From positions 1 to 41,999 of the forward strand of contig CAMVLT010000030.1 in the NCBI GenBank assembly GCA_947168395.1: a stretch of DNA of 41,999 nucleotides. Reading direction: 5' to 3'. The position numbers were made by a program, and so were the translations under genes. The notes under the pieces are model-generated. The model worked only from the letters and a program-made list of their open reading frames with translations. It was not told the origin of the DNA and did not search any database. Shown piece by piece: positions 39,686 to 41,999 of the stretch. The stretch comes from an uncultured Prevotellaceae bacterium (GTDB lineage: Bacteria > Bacteroidota > Bacteroidia > Bacteroidales > Bacteroidaceae). Positions within the stretch are counted from its first letter, which is position 1, and every line of letters begins with the position of its first letter.

Positions 39686-40599
39686 AAGAACTGAAAATAG
39701 GATTCCTACAACAGCACAACACGGCCGACGTGAAAGGCAACATAGAACGGCTGGCCGACGGCATTGCCGACCTCGCCAAGCGGGGCGCCCAGCTCATAGT
39801 GCTGCAAGAACTGCACAACTCGCTCTACTTCTGCCAAGTAGAGGACGTGAACAACTTCGACCTGGCCGAACCTATTCCCGGTCCATCGACCGAGATTTAC
39901 GGAGCCTTGGCCCGCCAGTATGGCGTGGTCATTGTCACCTCGCTGTTCGAGCGTCGTGCCGCCGGACTGTACCACAACACGGCTGTCGTCATCGAGAAGG
40001 ACGGAACCATAGCCGGCAAGTATCGCAAGATGCACATACCCGACGACCCCGGCTACTACGAGAAGTTCTACTTCACACCGGGCGACCTGGGCTTCCATCC
40101 CATCGACACCAGCGTAGGCCGCTTGGGTGTCATGGTATGCTGGGACCAGTGGTATCCTGAGGCTGCCCGACTGATGGCTCTGCAGGGTGCCGAGATTCTC
40201 ATCTACCCCACTGCCATCGGCTATGCCCCAGAGGACACGCCCGACGAGCAGCAGCGCCAGCGCCGTGCCTGGCAGACGGTGATGCGCGGCCATGCCGTAG
40301 CCAACGGTCTGCCCGTCGTAGCGGTAAACCGCGTGGGATGGGAAGAAGCCTCCCCCAGTGGGGGGAGGTTGGAGGGGGCTTCCTGTCGTGAGAGGTTGGA
40401 GGGAGCTCTTTTCTGGGGCACCTCGTTCGTCTGCGGCCCGCAGGGCGAGATTATCTATGAAGCTTCGGAGGACCAGGAGGAGAGCATCATCGTCGAGATG
40501 GACTTGGAGCACTCCGAGCAGGTGCGCCGCTGGTGGCCCTTCCTGCGCGACCGCCGCATCGATGAATACAAAGATATTACCAAACGATACATAGACTAA
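39682..40599 (+). CDS. aguB: N-carbamoylputrescine amidase (carbon-nitrogen hydrolase), with repeat insertion
   Basis: Start at MKELKIGFLQQHNTADVKGN (39682), overlapping the aguA stop as ATGA. The 305-aa protein has the Glu-Lys-Cys triad of the family: Glu in VLQELHNSLYF (about 43), Lys in YRKMHIPDD (about 116), and Cys in VMVCWDQWYPEAARL (about 153). It converts N-carbamoylputrescine to putrescine, CO2 and ammonia. Residues about 222-242 (EASPSGGRLEGASCRERLEG) are a GC-rich repeat in-frame, placed before the conserved FWGTSFVCGPQGE strand. Without it the protein would have the usual length of about 285-290. Confidence 0.94.
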   Translation: MKELKIGFLQQHNTADVKGNIERLADGIADLAKRGAQLIVLQELHNSLYFCQVEDVNNFDLAEPIPGPSTEIYGALARQYGVVIVTSLFERRAAGLYHNTAVVIEKDGTIAGKYRKMHIPDDPGYYEKFYFTPGDLGFHPIDTSVGRLGVMVCWDQWYPEAARLMALQGAEILIYPTAIGYAPEDTPDEQQRQRRAWQTVMRGHAVANGLPVVAVNRVGWEEASPSGGRLEGASCRERLEGALFWGTSFVCGPQGEIIYEASEDQEESIIVEMDLEHSEQVRRWWPFLRDRRIDEYKDITKRYID

Positions 40600-40605
40600 C
40601 AGAAG

Positions 40606-41999
40606 ATGGCAAACAATTTGAGATTCCAGGTGGTGGAAGAGGCTTTCAAGAAGAAGGCACTCGACGTGAAAGCACCCGCCACAAGACCGTCGGAGTATTT
40701 TGGCAAATACGTTTTCAACCGCGAGAAGATGTACAAGTACCTGCCCAAGGACATCTACGACAAGATGATTGACGTGATGGACAACGGGGCACGGCTCGAC
40801 CGCTCTATCGCCGACGCCGTGGCCGCCGGCATGAAGCAGTGGGCTATGGAGATGGGCGTCACCCACTACACCCACTGGTTCCAGCCGCTGACCGAGGGCA
40901 CGGCCGAGAAGCACGACGCCTTCGTGGAGCACGACGGTAAGGGAGGTATGATCGAGAAGTTCAGCGGCAAGCTGCTGGTGCAGCAGGAACCCGACGCCTC
41001 GTCGTTCCCCAACGGTGGCATACGCAACACCTTCGAGGCCCGAGGCTACTCGGCCTGGGACCCCACGTCGCCCGTATTCATCATCGACGACACCCTGTGC
41101 ATACCCACCATCTTCATAGCTTACACCGGCGAGGCCCTTGACTACAAGGCTCCGCTGCTGAGGGCCATCCATGCCGTCACCCGCGCTGCCAAGGACGTCT
41201 GCCAGTATTTCTACGACGACGTGACGAAGGTACAGGTGAACCTCGGCTGGGAACAAGAGTACTTCCTCGTCGACGAGGGACTCTACTCCGCCCGTCCCGA
41301 CCTGCTGATGACTGGCCGCACCCTGATGGGGCACGAGAGTGCCAAGAACCAGCAGATGGACGACCACTACTTCGGCACCATCCCTGACCGCGTTCAGGCA
41401 TTCATGAAAGACCTTGAGATACAGGCCCTGGAACTGGCCATCCCCTGCAAGACGCGCCACAACGAGGTGGCTCCCAACCAGTTCGAGCTGGCTCCCATCT
41501 TCGAGGAGTGCAACCTGGCCGTCGACCATAACATGCTGCTCATGTCGCTCATGAAGAAGGTGGCCCGCAACCACGGCTTCCGCGTGCTGCTGCACGAGAA
41601 GCCCTTCGACGGCATCAACGGCTCGGGCAAGCACAACAACTGGAGCCTGACGGCCGAACGCTCTACCTGTTCATCGCTGCTGCACGCGCCAGGCAGGACG
41701 CCGGAGGAGAACCTGCGCTTCGTCGTGTTCATCGTCGAGACGCTGATGGCCGTCTATCGGCATAACGGACTGCTGAAGGCATCTATCATGAGTGCCACCA
41801 ATGCCCACCGATTAGGCGGCAACGAGGCTCCGCCCGCCATCATCAGCTCATTCCTCGGCACCCAGCTGACCGAACTGCTCGACAAGATAGAAAGAGGTGA
41901 GAAGTCGGAGGTAAAAGACAAGAAAAGCATGGAGATTGACATTCCGCAGATTCCCGACCTCATCATCGACAATACCGACCGCAACCGCACGTCGCCCTT
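40606..41999 (+). CDS. glnN: glutamine synthetase type III, 5' part
   Basis: From ATG 40606 (6 bp after aguB) the frame is open to the right edge, giving 464 codons of a normally about 730-residue enzyme. MANNLRFQVVEEAF, THYTHWFQPLTEGTAEKHDA, NLGWEQEYFLVDEGLYSARP, RHNEVAPNQFELAPIFEE, GINGSGKHNNWSL and NEAPPAIISSFLGTQLTELL are GSIII landmarks, including the metal- and ATP-site residues. It makes glutamine from glutamate and ammonia in the cytosol. Placement after aguA-aguB, whose reactions each release ammonia, suggests local re-assimilation. The 3' end is outside the window. Confidence 0.96.
   Translation, partial: MANNLRFQVVEEAFKKKALDVKAPATRPSEYFGKYVFNREKMYKYLPKDIYDKMIDVMDNGARLDRSIADAVAAGMKQWAMEMGVTHYTHWFQPLTEGTAEKHDAFVEHDGKGGMIEKFSGKLLVQQEPDASSFPNGGIRNTFEARGYSAWDPTSPVFIIDDTLCIPTIFIAYTGEALDYKAPLLRAIHAVTRAAKDVCQYFYDDVTKVQVNLGWEQEYFLVDEGLYSARPDLLMTGRTLMGHESAKNQQMDDHYFGTIPDRVQAFMKDLEIQALELAIPCKTRHNEVAPNQFELAPIFEECNLAVDHNMLLMSLMKKVARNHGFRVLLHEKPFDGINGSGKHNNWSLTAERSTCSSLLHAPGRTPEENLRFVVFIVETLMAVYRHNGLLKASIMSATNAHRLGGNEAPPAIISSFLGTQLTELLDKIERGEKSEVKDKKSMEIDIPQIPDLIIDNTDRNRTSP

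Noticed and set aside
39706..41634. 642-aa minus-strand open frame opposite aguB and glnN
   Set aside because: It is antisense to two firmly identified enzymes; the length reflects codon bias of the plus-strand genes.

Overview
The window looks like chromosomal DNA of a Prevotella-type member of the Bacteroidales. Several things point there: SusC/SusD pairs, promoters with the Bacteroidetes TAnnTTTG -7 box and a TTTG/TTG -33 box, almost no Shine-Dalgarno sequences, type III glutamine synthetase, a surface-lipoprotein export signal (C-K-D-D-D), and a Prevotella-style C-terminal tail (YNLxGxxV...KGxxIxNGKK). No rRNA, tRNA or CRISPR array was seen.

Region 1 (1-5660) is an accessory island read almost entirely on the minus strand. 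It holds the 5' end of a REP-associated tyrosine transposase (RAYT) with two small upstream genes, and two paralogous four-helix-bundle (23S-IVP-type) proteins. Between these lies a three-gene DUF3791/DUF3990/small-protein module that looks like an ADP-ribosyltransferase toxin system. A small protein/zeta-toxin-like kinase pair, a conserved hypothetical and an HTH-like gene broken by one in-frame TGA follow. Gaps are filled with purine-rich ggatgatg/gaagaggga minisatellites and REP-like copies.

Region 2 (5662-9580) is a plus-strand Bacteroidales cassette: RecA/RepA-like ATPase, Toprim-like DUF6371 protein, DUF4248 protein, HU-related protein, 36-aa 'smalltalk' peptide and an N-acetylmuramoyl-L-alanine amidase, ending at a strong terminator. 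In it lie three 22-bp-phased direct repeats and a 238-bp MITE-like element with 24-bp terminal inverted repeats and an 8-bp direct duplication.

Region 3 (9789-14194) holds a kinase-less sensor of the hybrid two-component type, a probable 6S-like RNA with its own promoter and terminator, ribE, and a convergent cytidylate-kinase-like gene.

Region 4 (14238-26763) is a polysaccharide utilisation locus: SusC, SusD, a DUF4957/DUF5123-type beta-helix surface lipoprotein, a small lipoprotein and a 1263-aa secreted multidomain protein. A pectic substrate is likely. Region 5 (27099-37319) is an apparent operon of an RND efflux pump (MFP, RND, TolC-like) followed 12 bp later by a PL1 pectate lyase and a PA14-containing GH3 glycosidase.

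Region 6 (37312-41999) has a FetAB-like ABC pair (minus) with a strikingly reduced ATPase. It diverges, from a symmetric double promoter, from aguA-aguB-glnN (plus), which makes putrescine from agmatine and re-assimilates the ammonia released. glnN runs off the right edge.

The most unusual theme is repeat invasion. Several short repeat families (7-bp AT units, GC-rich palindromes, ggatgatg satellites) sit next to start codons and promoters, and several copies have become in-frame peptide insertions in conserved enzymes (ribE, aguB, aguA, the DUF6371 protein, a four-helix-bundle protein) or the signal peptide of the TolC-like protein.
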